The notes: a model not told the origin generated them from the sequence alone. DNA of 46,429 nt from CALCKU01 sp964534845 (GCA_964534845.1 CAZHPV010000012.1:1-46429), one strand, 5' to 3'; counted from the first letter of the stretch, positions 15,989 to 25,339 are shown. A program made the numbers and translations.

Positions 15989-17470
15989 ATGACAACAATA
16001 GATATTCAACCGTCCAAAGCCGATTTCGAGCGCCTAAAGGAAAAAGGTAAGCCGCAATTGGTCTATGCGCGGATTATCAATGATCTCGATACGCCAGTCT
16101 CCGCCTATATGAAGATTGCGCTAGGCAAACCCTATGCGTTTTTGTTTGAATCTGTTCAAGGCGGGGAGCAACGAGGCCGCTACTCATTTCTCGGGTTTGA
16201 CCCCGATGTGATTTGGCGCACTTTTGGCGACCGGAGCGAAATTTCGCGCAATGGAAGCGCCTTCAAATCACAAACGGGCGCACCGCTGGATAACCTAAGG
16301 GGCCTCCAAGCCGAAACCGCCTTTGACTTACCCGAGCATATACCGCCTATGGGGGCCGGTCTATTTGGTTATCTTAGCTATGATATGATCCGCCAGATAG
16401 AAACGCTACCGGCACAAATGTCTGACCCTATCGGAACGCCGGACGCGATAATGGTACGCCCGAAAATCATTTGCATATTTGATGCCGTATCCCAAGAAAT
16501 CATAATCGCCTCTCCCGTATATGCAGGTGGTTCATATGAACAATCCTCCAAGCAAGTCGAGGGGGTTATTGACGCGTTGAACGTGACGGTAGGCCAGACG
16601 AAAATAGCCCAAAACATTCCCGTGCCAAAAATCACACCTCGGCATGGTACGACATTAAAAGCCTTTTCAGCCCGCGTCAAAAAAGCCAAAGATTACATAC
16701 TCTCAGGCGATGTTTTTCAAGTAGTCATCGGGCAACGCCTCAGCGCACCCTTGCCCGCCAGCCCCTTTGCGCTTTATCGGTCCTTAAGGCGCATGAATCC
16801 CTCGCCCTTTTTATATTTTCTTAATTTCGATGATCACCATATTATAGGCTCTAGCCCGGAAATTCTGGTGAGGCTACGCAACGGAATTGTTACCATACGT
16901 CCGATAGCTGGCACACGTCCAAGAGGGAAAACAGCTGCGCAGGACTTACAGCACGAAGAAGACCTATTGGCTGACCCTAAAGAATGCGCAGAACATCTCA
17001 TGCTACTGGACCTCGGCCGTAATGATGTCGGGCGAGTATCGAAGGCTGGCACAGTAAACGTCACCGAACGTTTCAACGTTGAGCGCTATAGCCATGTCAT
17101 GCATATCGTTTCCAATGTCGAGGGCGAAATTTTGGACGGCCATGACGCGCTTTCAGCCCTTTTTGCTGGCTTTCCAGCAGGTACGGTTTCTGGCGCCCCG
17201 AAAGTGCGCGCTATGGAGATTATTGACGAGCTGGAAGAGGAAAAGCGCGGCATATATGCAGGTGCAGTGGGCTATATATCCTCGAACGGGGATATGGACA
17301 CGGCCATCGCCCTGCGCACAGGCATTGTCAAAGACGGCACGCTCCATGTCCGCGCAGGCGCAGGTATTGTTATGGATTCTGTGCCCAAGCTGGAATATGA
17401 AGAAACCTTGCACAAAGCCGCCGCCCTTTTCCGCGCAGCCGAACACTCTGTGAAATTTGATCGGAACTAG
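15989..17470 (+). CDS. trpE: Anthranilate synthase component I
   Basis: Makes anthranilate from chorismate with ammonia delivered by TrpG. The 493-residue protein has the N-terminal regulatory segment FLFESVQGG, matching the LLES-type tryptophan feedback site, then the chorismate-binding domain with PIAGTRPRGKT, LGRNDVGRV and GTVSGAPKVRAMEII. It is a stand-alone TrpE, not the TrpEG fusion of many rhizobia. There are only 34 bp upstream, with no room for a Trp-rich leader peptide and attenuator. trpG starts 1 bp after its stop. Confidence 0.96.
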   Translation: MTTIDIQPSKADFERLKEKGKPQLVYARIINDLDTPVSAYMKIALGKPYAFLFESVQGGEQRGRYSFLGFDPDVIWRTFGDRSEISRNGSAFKSQTGAPLDNLRGLQAETAFDLPEHIPPMGAGLFGYLSYDMIRQIETLPAQMSDPIGTPDAIMVRPKIICIFDAVSQEIIIASPVYAGGSYEQSSKQVEGVIDALNVTVGQTKIAQNIPVPKITPRHGTTLKAFSARVKKAKDYILSGDVFQVVIGQRLSAPLPASPFALYRSLRRMNPSPFLYFLNFDDHHIIGSSPEILVRLRNGIVTIRPIAGTRPRGKTAAQDLQHEEDLLADPKECAEHLMLLDLGRNDVGRVSKAGTVNVTERFNVERYSHVMHIVSNVEGEILDGHDALSALFAGFPAGTVSGAPKVRAMEIIDELEEEKRGIYAGAVGYISSNGDMDTAIALRTGIVKDGTLHVRAGAGIVMDSVPKLEYEETLHKAAALFRAAEHSVKFDRN

Positions 17471-17471
17471 C

Positions 17472-18062
17472 ATGCTACTCGTAATCGATAATTATGACAG
17501 TTTTACCTATAATCTTGTGCATTACGCCCAAGAATTAGGGGCCGACACGAAAGTCATCCGCAATGATGATATGGGCGCGGGACAGGCCCTAAGCCTTGGG
17601 GCGAAAGCCGTGCTGCTCTCCCCCGGCCCTTGCACCCCTAATGAAGCTGGCATTTGCCTTGATCTGATTAAGCAGGCCCCTGAAGATCTGCCCATACTCG
17701 GCATATGTCTGGGCCAACAATCTATCGGTCAGGCCTTTGGCGGCAAAGTCATCCGCGCCAAAGAGATCATGCACGGAAAAATTTCTGACATCCATCATGA
17801 CGGGACAGGCCTGTTTAAAGGTTTGGATAGCCCCTTTAAAGCCACGCGCTACCATAGCCTATCTGTCGAGCGCGAAAGCCTGCCAGGTAACCTTGTCGTC
17901 AATGCTTGGGTGGATGACGGCGAGATTATGAGCCTGAGGCACAAAACGCGCCCCATACACGGCCTGCAATTCCACCCGGAATCTATCGCCTCTGAAAATG
18001 GCCATGCCCTCATCAAGGCCTTTCTCGATCTGGCCGGTATTAAAACCAAGGCACGCGGTTAA
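17472..18062 (+). CDS. trpG: Anthranilate synthase component II (glutamine amidotransferase)
   Basis: The class I glutaminase subunit that feeds ammonia to TrpE. The 196-residue product starts MLLVIDNYDSFTYN, the family's normal N-terminus, 1 bp after the trpE stop; a TTG five codons upstream is less likely. The oxyanion motif SPGP, nucleophile Cys in GICLGQQ and the His-Glu pair in QFHPES are present. It may also serve PabB for folate, as in other bacteria with a single copy. Its stop overlaps the trpD start (TAATG). Confidence 0.96.
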   Translation: MLLVIDNYDSFTYNLVHYAQELGADTKVIRNDDMGAGQALSLGAKAVLLSPGPCTPNEAGICLDLIKQAPEDLPILGICLGQQSIGQAFGGKVIRAKEIMHGKISDIHHDGTGLFKGLDSPFKATRYHSLSVERESLPGNLVVNAWVDDGEIMSLRHKTRPIHGLQFHPESIASENGHALIKAFLDLAGIKTKARG

Positions 18063-19018
18063 TGACGGAGTTTGCCGAAACCTTACGCGCAATATTGCGC
18101 GGAGAGCGCTCTGATGATGACATCCAGACATTCCTCACTGATCTAAACACGCAAGGCCTGAACTCTGAACATGTCCGTATCGGCGTTGAGATCATGCGCG
18201 AGAACATGACGCCAGCCCCCATTGCGGGTGCCGTCGATATTGTCGGCACGGGCGGAACAGGCTTGCACACATTGTCCATTTCAACTGCGACGGCCTTCGT
18301 CTGTGCTGGCGCAGGCTTGCGCGTGGCAAAACACGGCAACCGCGCGGCCAGTAGCCTTACGGGTACGGCAGACACATTATCCGAGCTCGGGGTCAATCTC
18401 GCCATCTCTCCCGAGAAGGCCGCCGAATGCGTCGATAAGGCCGGCATTGGCTTTCTCTTTGCGCCTAACCATCATCCTGCCATGCGCCATGTCGGCCCCG
18501 CCCGCAAAGCCATTGGAAAACGGACTTTATTTAATCTGCTCGGCCCTATGAGCAATCCCGCCAGCACAAAGCGTATGCTTGTCGGCGTCAATAATGATGA
18601 TTGGCGACACCTTATGGCGGATGCCTTTGCAGGATTGGGCATGGAGCATGTCTGGGTTGTTCACGGCTCTGACGGGCTTGACGAAATCACCACGACAGGC
18701 CCGACAAAAGTCAGCGAGGTCATTGACGGGAACGTCACAGAATTCACCCTCTCGCCTGAAAGCTACGGCCTGCCCCTGACCACCATAGAAAGCCTGCGCG
18801 GCGGTCATCCCGCCCAGAACGCACTGGCACTTAGCGAGCTACTGGCGGGCCAGCATAGTGACTACCGTCATATCGTCAGCCTAAACGTCGGAGCTGCTCT
18901 GATGATTGGCGATAAAGCAAAGACGATAGCCGACGGTATAGATATGGCCCTCGCCTCGATAGATAGCGGCAAAGCCCGGACGGCGCTGGATAAGCTGATT
19001 GAGGTCTCAAATGGTTAG
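18062..19018 (+). CDS. trpD: Anthranilate phosphoribosyltransferase
   Basis: Joins anthranilate to PRPP, the second tryptophan-specific step. The 318-residue protein has the glycine-rich PRPP loop VGTGGTG, STATAFV, KHGNRAASS and the GPMSNPA segment. It is slightly shorter than the usual 335-345 residues. The start codon overlaps the trpG stop by one base, indicating translational coupling, and the 3' end overlaps trpC by 8 bp. GC content is visibly higher here than in trpE or the following gene. Confidence 0.95.
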   Translation: MTEFAETLRAILRGERSDDDIQTFLTDLNTQGLNSEHVRIGVEIMRENMTPAPIAGAVDIVGTGGTGLHTLSISTATAFVCAGAGLRVAKHGNRAASSLTGTADTLSELGVNLAISPEKAAECVDKAGIGFLFAPNHHPAMRHVGPARKAIGKRTLFNLLGPMSNPASTKRMLVGVNNDDWRHLMADAFAGLGMEHVWVVHGSDGLDEITTTGPTKVSEVIDGNVTEFTLSPESYGLPLTTIESLRGGHPAQNALALSELLAGQHSDYRHIVSLNVGAALMIGDKAKTIADGIDMALASIDSGKARTALDKLIEVSNG

Positions 19019-19814
19019 CACTCTCATGGACGCGCCTGATGTACTCAAGAAAATAGCGGCTTATAAAGTCGGTGAGGTCGAGGCCTTGAAAGCCGAAACC
19101 ACGATCAAGGCCCTACGCCGTAAAGCCGCAAGCCTGCCCAAACCACGCGGCTTTGAAGCCGCCCTGCTTAAGTCCGCGCAAACCCGACCCGCCTTGATAT
19201 GCGAAATCAAGAAAGCCAGCCCGTCCAAAGGCATCATACGCAAAGACTTCAATCCCGCCGCTATCGCCAAAGCCTATGAAACGGGCGGGGCGGCCTGTAT
19301 GTCAGTTCTGACCGACGGGCCGGGCTTTCAAGGTAGCCCAGCCATATTCAAACAGGTGCGCGAGACAACATCCCTGCCGCTCCTACGCAAAGACTTCATG
19401 CTCGACCCGATACAAATTACTGAGAGCGCCGCTATGGGCGCAGATTGCGTGCTGATAATTATGGGTCTGCTCACGGATAACACCGCCAAAGCCCTGTTTG
19501 ATGAGGCAGGCGCCTTAGGCCTTGACGTCCTGATTGAGACGCATACGCGCGGTGAGCTGGAGCGCGCCCTAAAGCTCGGCGGGACACTGATCGGAATTAA
19601 TAATCGCGACCTGCGTACATTTGATACGAGCCTTGAGACATTTGCCAAGCTCGCACCGCTTGTCCCGCGGAACGCTACCCTGATCGCCGAGAGCGGTATT
19701 TTCACCCGCGACCATATCGAAACCCTCACCACGCAAGGCGCGCAAGGCTTCCTGATCGGCGAAAGCCTGATGCGCCAAGAGGATGTTGAGGGCGCTGTGC
19801 GGGGTTTGGTTTAG
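19011..19814 (+). CDS. trpC: Indole-3-glycerol-phosphate synthase
   Basis: Closes the indole ring from CdRP. The 267-residue barrel shows ALICEIKKASPSKG, LLRKDFM, INNRDLRTF and IAESGI. I choose the ATG at 19011, which has GAGG 6-9 bp upstream and overlaps the trpD stop; a TTG at 18999 is the longer option. It is a single-function TrpC with no TrpF fused. In relatives moaC and moeA come next; here an unrelated membrane-protein gene follows after 51 bp. Confidence 0.95.
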   Translation: MVSTLMDAPDVLKKIAAYKVGEVEALKAETTIKALRRKAASLPKPRGFEAALLKSAQTRPALICEIKKASPSKGIIRKDFNPAAIAKAYETGGAACMSVLTDGPGFQGSPAIFKQVRETTSLPLLRKDFMLDPIQITESAAMGADCVLIIMGLLTDNTAKALFDEAGALGLDVLIETHTRGELERALKLGGTLIGINNRDLRTFDTSLETFAKLAPLVPRNATLIAESGIFTRDHIETLTTQGAQGFLIGESLMRQEDVEGAVRGLV

Positions 19815-19865
19815 GGGACGAACTGGTGCGTCTAATTTCTCAGTAAAACGTGCTATAAGCACAAT

Positions 19866-20744
19866 ATGCTAAGATTCGTACTTACATCTTTCTTTATTTT
19901 ATCAGGTTTGGGACAAGAAGATTGTCATGCACAGTCCGAGGCGGCTCCATCCAATTCCACGTTGCCAGCGGAGACGGCTGCTGAGAGCAAAGAAATAGCT
20001 CACGCCACCCCAAAGGACAATCAGGATAATGTAGAAACTGAAAACCCCGTCAGAGATTTTAGTGCTGAGGACTTGGCGGTTCAAGAGCGTATGGCTGACG
20101 CTGCGGAAGAAGTTAACCGACTTGTCAAAAAGCAAAACTCTATAGCTATTATAGGCCTTGTATTCGTTTCTGTTGCCACATTTTTTGCTGGCATGGCTTG
20201 GAGGGCTGGCAGTGATGCGGTTAAGGTCACCCGCAAAATTGGCACTGACCAACTTAGAGCTTACATCGGGATAGTTAATGTAACAACGGAATCTAAAATG
20301 GTTGACCAAGGAATGGCTCGTCCAAAGCCGATTGATAGACCATCTAACAAACCGATATCTGTAATCATCTCTATGAAAAACTTCGGCCAGACTCCTGCTA
20401 ATTCTGTTAATGTTGTCTATTGTTGGGATATACAAGAAGCCGAAACTGCGCAGTGGAAGCCTATTAACGATTTTAAGAATGTGAAAACTGCAAGCATGGG
20501 CTCTATTCCCCCACAAGGGGAAAGATTCATCACTTTTGATATTATCAAACCAGTCGACATTGAATGGCATAACTATCAATCTGGGATAATCGACGGTCAA
20601 GATATTATGGCTATTTTTGGCAAAATCGAATATCTCGACATTGACAGAGAAACTAGAGAAACCTGTTTTAATGCGCACCTGACAAAAAGCGCTCTCGATG
20701 GAGTTGCCCTCTCCACAAGTCCAGAACGAAACAACATGACATAA
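19866..20744 (+). CDS. Unrecognised membrane protein with signal peptide, one TM helix and a C-terminal beta-rich domain
   Basis: I do not recognise a named family. The 292-residue product has a likely signal peptide (residues 1-22, ending DCHA-QS), a low-complexity Ala/Ser/Glu/Asn linker to about 65, an amphipathic helix, a transmembrane helix at about 92-111, and a C-terminal domain from about 128 with DQLRAYIGI and MKNFGQTPANSV. That pattern recurs in many uncharacterised proteobacterial single-pass proteins. Base composition (about 40% GC in the line I counted) is well below the preceding trpGDC block (about 60%). There is no clear ribosome site. It occupies the usual moaC-moeA position between trpC and lexA. 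Confidence 0.65.
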   Translation: MLRFVLTSFFILSGLGQEDCHAQSEAAPSNSTLPAETAAESKEIAHATPKDNQDNVETENPVRDFSAEDLAVQERMADAAEEVNRLVKKQNSIAIIGLVFVSVATFFAGMAWRAGSDAVKVTRKIGTDQLRAYIGIVNVTTESKMVDQGMARPKPIDRPSNKPISVIISMKNFGQTPANSVNVVYCWDIQEAETAQWKPINDFKNVKTASMGSIPPQGERFITFDIIKPVDIEWHNYQSGIIDGQDIMAIFGKIEYLDIDRETRETCFNAHLTKSALDGVALSTSPERNNMT

Positions 20745-20810
20745 TGTTATAAGGGCACCTTTATAGATCAGTATATCTCACAATCTGTCTAGTTATGTAT
20801 ATAAGTCCCC

Positions 20811-20838
20811 TTGACATAGCGCAGAACATCTATAGAAC
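20811..20838 (+). promoter_or_regulatory. lexA promoter with overlapping SOS box
   Basis: A perfect -35 element TTGACA at 20811-20816 is followed after 16 bp by TAGAAC (20833-20838) as a plausible -10. The alphaproteobacterial LexA site GAAC-N7-GAAC (GTTC-N7-GTTC on the other strand) occupies 20824-20838 and covers the -10, as expected for autorepression of lexA. The motif match is exact; binding is inferred from known alphaproteobacterial SOS boxes. Confidence 0.88.
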
Positions 20839-20888
20839 AAAGCTATATGTTGCCATTTTGTTCATTTGATTCGTAGAGAGGCTGACCC

Positions 20889-21551
20889 ATGTTGACGCAA
20901 AAACAAAAAGACCTTCTTTTGCTCATTGATGGTAAGATTAAAGCCACGGGCGTACCCCCCTCTTACGACGAAATGAAGGATGCTCTGGGTCTGGCGAGCA
21001 AGTCTGGTATTCACCGCCTCATTACCGCCTTGGAAGAACGCGGCTTTATTCGCCGCCTGCCCAATAAGGCGCGCGCGCTTGAAGTCTTGAAACGTCCGAC
21101 AGAAAGCCCCGCAGCCGCGGCGAATGGCAATAGTTTAAATCAAGGCGGCGCACCGCACGCAGCAAATGACGCCTTTGAAATTCCCTTTGTCGGCAAGATA
21201 GCAGCGGGTAATCCCATATTAGCACTTGAAGACAGCTATAATATGATTTCTGTGCCGCCCAATATGATGTCCCCCGAGCATTACGCTCTGGAAATTGAAG
21301 GCGAGTCCATGACAGGTGCCGGCATATTGGACGGAGACGTGGTTATTATCAAAAAGGCGAATACGGCGCGCAATAACCAGATTGTTGTCGCCCTTGTTGA
21401 TCAGGAAGAAGCAACCCTAAAGCGCCTTTACAAAACCCCGCAAGGCATTGAACTTATTGCAGAAAATCCTGATTTCCCGACACGCACATTTGGCCCTGAC
21501 CGTGTAGAAGTACAAGGCATACTTGTCGGCCTTATTCGCAAATATCATTGA
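20889..21551 (+). CDS. lexA: LexA repressor
   Basis: The SOS repressor, inactivated by RecA-stimulated self-cleavage. The 220-residue protein has a winged HTH (residues 1-65, with TGVPPSYDEMKDALGLASKSG), a linker, the cleavage site Ala106-Gly107 in GKIAAGNP, and the Ser-Lys catalytic dyad Ser140 (GESMTGAGI) and Lys178 (EATLKRL). GAGAGG lies about 10 bp before the ATG. It is autoregulated through the SOS box listed above. Its 3' end overlaps the convergent comEC stop by 7 bp. Confidence 0.97.
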   Translation: MLTQKQKDLLLLIDGKIKATGVPPSYDEMKDALGLASKSGIHRLITALEERGFIRRLPNKARALEVLKRPTESPAAAANGNSLNQGGAPHAANDAFEIPFVGKIAAGNPILALEDSYNMISVPPNMMSPEHYALEIEGESMTGAGILDGDVVIIKKANTARNNQIVVALVDQEEATLKRLYKTPQGIELIAENPDFPTRTFGPDRVEVQGILVGLIRKYH

Positions 21552-23884
21552 TGACGGCGTAACGGCTGCGCCCTATTTTTTCTCTCATGCTCGGCCCAGC
21601 CCCTTGCCCAAGGCCTCGCTTGTCGGGCTGGTGTATTCGATACAGCAATCCGGATATCCAGATCGTCCTGCCGGTTTTGTGAAATATAGATATCCGCCGC
21701 CCCCGTCTCGAGAAAATCACGACCATCCCGCAGCTTCGCCGCGCAAAGCCTTCTTAACCGCGGTCCGGCACGGCGTGTCGTTAACACGACCAGATCAGAA
21801 TTAGCACATTCTTCTTCCAAGACATCCGGCTGTGAGACGACGCTAATCGTCTTTCCCTTAAGCTCGAAACGGCATGCCAGACTATCACATAGCGCGCGCG
21901 TATCGACATAGGTTCGGGTCTGGGCATCGGCCTTTCCCGCGCGTTGCATAAATTGTTCACGCCCGAAACGGTCTGTGCGAACACGGCCCACAAATAGCGT
22001 ATCTGTTGGCTTATCCCAAAACGCAACCTGACCCGTATCAGAAATGCGGACATCTGGCTGCGGGGCCAGTGCCCATATCAGCATACACACAGACAACACA
22101 CCCAGACTGACCGCTTTCATGCGTATTGCGCCTATGCACAAACCCGCAAAGCCTAAGCCGTAAAGGCCAATAACAAAGCCCGGCGCCGATCTGATATGGC
22201 TGACAGATCCCTTCAGGTCAGCCACCGCATTGGCGGTATAGAGTATAAAATCCAGACTAAGCCCCATTACTTTAAGGGCTGGCCCTTCCCATCCAAACGG
22301 CATAAGTAAAAACACCATCAAAGCTGCTGGCATAACCAAAGCAGAAAAAACCGGCATAGCGATTACATTTCCAATCATGCCGTAATTGGCTATGCGGTTA
22401 AAATGCAGCATCGCAAACCCGCCTGTTGCACCACCAGCGATAAAACTCGTTGTCGTAACGGCTCCGAGATTTCTTTTGATATTGCGGCCCAGCCTTGCAA
22501 AAATATTGGCATTAAAATCACGCGGATTGGGCGGGGGCTTAAAATTTTGCCAAAACCTGTAAAAGGCGACGAGCGCGGCAGCCGCAGAAAATGACATTTG
22601 AAAACCCGCTGAAATAAGTCCCTCCGGATGCAAAACCAATGTGATTAAAGCCGCAACAGATACGGAACGCATGGAAAACGCACGTCGGTCCATAATCACG
22701 GCCAGAAAAACAATCATGGCCATGATATAAGCCCGCTGCGTTGACACACCGGCGCCCGATATAATCAGGTAAATCGTGGCGAGCATCATGCCGAAACATG
22801 ACGCAAATTTACGCACGTCATATCGCCGAGAGAGCGGCGAAATGAGCGCGAGTATAAAGGCCAAGAGAAAATACCCTCCCCCTGAAAGCAAGCCCATATG
22901 TAAGCCCGAAATGGCTAAAACATGCGCCAGACCTGTATCTCTTAAGGCCGTGGTTTGCTCGGGCGGGATATAGCTGCGTACACCCGTTAGGAGTGCGGTT
23001 TGCAATCCTGCGGTTTTTTCTGGCGCTTTTGTCAAAACACGGTCCGCTAGGCCGTATCGAAACTGGGCGATAGTGCGCGCGATTTTTTCGTCAAAGTTTA
23101 ATGGTCCCGCAGATATAATCTCAGGATCGGAAATTGCAAAACCATAACCGCCTATACCCTGAAAATAGGCCCGCCTCGCCGGGTCATACCCGCCGGGCAT
23201 TACCGGCCCTGGCGGAGCCGTCATGAGAGCCTTTAACCTAACGGCTTGCCCGATTTTGATATCCCCAATATTTGCCCGCACCCTGACGCGCTTGGGACCC
23301 GGAAAGACCGGGTCCCCAAAACGGTTTTCTATCTCGCTTATACGTAGGCGCCAACGAAACCCTCGCCCCGATGTCTCAACGCCTTCTACCCAGCCCGTTA
23401 GACTATAGGCGGAGCGGGCTTCAGGCAAAAAGGGTGTTGCCTGTATTTTTGTATGGTGAGCGGCCCGAAAAGCCCCGAGACACACGCATAACAGCATCAG
23501 AGAAATGAGCAAAAACTGGTCGATATTTTTAATTTGGCTGCCGCGCTTAACCGCAATGCTTAGCCCCAACCAAATCATGAAAACAAAAATTATCGGCACC
23601 AGCAAAGATATTAATTTTGGCTCAAACGGCAGAAAAAAGTAAACGGCTATACCAATCGCGAAACTGATAATGGCCCAATCAAAAGTCAGAAAGGATACAG
23701 GTCGCGATTCCCGTTTTAGGCTCTCGACAAAATGCGATTTCATAGATGTTTGAGGTGGACGCAACCGGCCATCATAAAAAGAGCTGTCCCCGTATTCTTG
23801 CGGCGATCCGGATAGGACTTTTTTATCCTTTGCTCTATGAATTTTATCTTCCATGTGAGATAGAAGCCCAACCCTTTGGCCCAT
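21545..23884 (-). CDS. comEC: ComEC/Rec2-family DNA-uptake channel protein
   Basis: An inner-membrane protein related to the channel that moves single-stranded DNA into the cytosol during natural transformation. The 779-residue product has an N-terminal membrane region with an OB-like DUF4131 domain, the Competence domain with GLAHVLAISGLHMGL and many TM helices, and a C-terminal soluble region. That last part does not show the HxHxDH metal site of the beta-lactamase-like domain in Bacillus ComEC, as in many alphaproteobacterial homologues. GGAGG lies 6-10 bp upstream of the ATG. It is divergent from gltX with a 33-bp gap. Other competence genes are not in the window, so uptake ability is unproven. 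Confidence 0.92.
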   Translation of the reverse strand: MGQRVGLLSHMEDKIHRAKDKKVLSGSPQEYGDSSFYDGRLRPPQTSMKSHFVESLKRESRPVSFLTFDWAIISFAIGIAVYFFLPFEPKLISLLVPIIFVFMIWLGLSIAVKRGSQIKNIDQFLLISLMLLCVCLGAFRAAHHTKIQATPFLPEARSAYSLTGWVEGVETSGRGFRWRLRISEIENRFGDPVFPGPKRVRVRANIGDIKIGQAVRLKALMTAPPGPVMPGGYDPARRAYFQGIGGYGFAISDPEIISAGPLNFDEKIARTIAQFRYGLADRVLTKAPEKTAGLQTALLTGVRSYIPPEQTTALRDTGLAHVLAISGLHMGLLSGGGYFLLAFILALISPLSRRYDVRKFASCFGMMLATIYLIISGAGVSTQRAYIMAMIVFLAVIMDRRAFSMRSVSVAALITLVLHPEGLISAGFQMSFSAAAALVAFYRFWQNFKPPPNPRDFNANIFARLGRNIKRNLGAVTTTSFIAGGATGGFAMLHFNRIANYGMIGNVIAMPVFSALVMPAALMVFLLMPFGWEGPALKVMGLSLDFILYTANAVADLKGSVSHIRSAPGFVIGLYGLGFAGLCIGAIRMKAVSLGVLSVCMLIWALAPQPDVRISDTGQVAFWDKPTDTLFVGRVRTDRFGREQFMQRAGKADAQTRTYVDTRALCDSLACRFELKGKTISVVSQPDVLEEECANSDLVVLTTRRAGPRLRRLCAAKLRDGRDFLETGAADIYISQNRQDDLDIRIAVSNTPARQARPWARGWAEHERKNRAQPLRRHQ

Positions 23885-23917
23885 TTATAACCTCCATAGT
23901 AGGATGAGTTTGCTTAA

Positions 23918-25318
23918 ATGACGACAGAAAAAATAATTACGCGTTTCGCCCCTTCCCCGACAGGGTTTTTGCATATTGGCGGAGCGCGGACGGCCTTATT
24001 TAACTGGTTATATTCTCGCAATAAAAACGGACTTTTTAAACTGCGTATTGAGGATACGGACCGGGCGAGATCAACCCCGGAAGCAACGCAGGCCATTTTG
24101 GACGGATTAGAATGGCTAGGCCTGAACCATGACGGCGATATTGTTTATCAAAGCCAAAACGTAAACAGGCATATAGAGGCCGCTCATGCTTTACTTGAGT
24201 CGGGTGCGGCTTATAAATGTTATTGCACGCCTGAGGAATTGGAGAGCTTGCGCGAAAAAGCCCGCTCTGAAGGCCATGCCTTTAGAAGCCCCTATCGTGA
24301 TCTGGCAGACCCTAAAGACCGCCCCTATACTATCCGCTTTCGCGTCCCAGATGGCAGCACAACGATTAATGATCTCTTACAAGGTGAAATTACATGGCAA
24401 AATGAAAATTTTGATGATCTTGTGCTCTTAAGGGCGGACGGCACACCCACTTATATGCTGGCCGTTATTGTCGACGATCATGACATGGAAATCACACATG
24501 TTATTCGCGGCGATGACCACCTGATCAATGCGGGTCGTCAAACACTTATCTACGCGGCAATGGGCTGGAAGGCACCCAATTTTACCCATATTCCGCTGAT
24601 CCATGGCCCTGACGGGAAAAAACTGTCCAAACGTCACGGTGCCCTCGGGATAGAGGCCTATCGCGACATGGGATATCTTCCCGAAGGTTTACGAAATTAT
24701 CTGTTAAAACTGGGCTGGGCCGATGGGGATAAGGAAATCTTTTTCGCAGAGGACGCTATAGACGCCTTTAGTCTGAAAGGCCTGAACGCCTCTCCCGCGC
24801 GACTGGATTTCGACAAAATGGACTATATAAACAGCCAACATATCCAAGTTGCAGATGATACTGTCTTATTGGAAGTCGCTATTCCCTTCCTAGAAACCAT
24901 CAATGAGGGGCCCATAAGCCCTGAGATAAAAAATAAAATTAACGCCGCGCTCCCTACACTTAAGCCGCGATCGAAAAATTTAACCGAATTGGCTGAGCAA
25001 TCCCGTTATCTTATGTTAAAGCGGCCTATAACAATTACGGGGAAAGCAAAGAAATCACTAAAAAATGATGCCATCAGCCATATCTCTGCATTGATTTTTC
25101 GTCTCGAAGGTTTAGAAGATAGCCTCTGGACGGCAGATAATATACAAGCCATCCTTAGTCATTACGTCGCTGAGAATGAAATTGGCTTCGGAAAAATAGG
25201 TCAACCTGTAAGAGCAGCATTGACTGGCGGCGCGCCCTCCCCGGATTTGTCTTGGGTTCTGACTTTGCTCGGAAAAGACGAAACTCTGGCAAGACTAAAG
25301 GATGTTTTACCTGCCTAA
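23918..25318 (+). CDS. gltX: Glutamyl-tRNA synthetase
   Basis: Charges tRNA-Glu, and in many alphaproteobacteria a second GltX or the amidotransferase GatCAB completes tRNA-Gln. The 466-residue class I enzyme has the HIGH-type motif FAPSPTGFLHIGGARTA near the N-terminus and the KMSKS-type motif KKLSKRHG, with DLVLLRADGTPTYMLA between them. The length is standard. It is divergent from comEC and 21 bp upstream of gltA on the same strand. Discriminating versus non-discriminating specificity cannot be read from the sequence. Confidence 0.96.
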   Translation: MTTEKIITRFAPSPTGFLHIGGARTALFNWLYSRNKNGLFKLRIEDTDRARSTPEATQAILDGLEWLGLNHDGDIVYQSQNVNRHIEAAHALLESGAAYKCYCTPEELESLREKARSEGHAFRSPYRDLADPKDRPYTIRFRVPDGSTTINDLLQGEITWQNENFDDLVLLRADGTPTYMLAVIVDDHDMEITHVIRGDDHLINAGRQTLIYAAMGWKAPNFTHIPLIHGPDGKKLSKRHGALGIEAYRDMGYLPEGLRNYLLKLGWADGDKEIFFAEDAIDAFSLKGLNASPARLDFDKMDYINSQHIQVADDTVLLEVAIPFLETINEGPISPEIKNKINAALPTLKPRSKNLTELAEQSRYLMLKRPITITGKAKKSLKNDAISHISALIFRLEGLEDSLWTADNIQAILSHYVAENEIGFGKIGQPVRAALTGGAPSPDLSWVLTLLGKDETLARLKDVLPA

Positions 25319-25339
25319 CGAGAGACATGAGGATTAACT

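Noticed and set aside
19902..20678. 258-residue frame antisense to the unknown gene after trpC
   Set aside because: It has a biased composition rich in Ser, Arg, Phe and Asn with no motif and no ribosome site; the plus-strand frame has a signal peptide, TM helix and a plausible domain.
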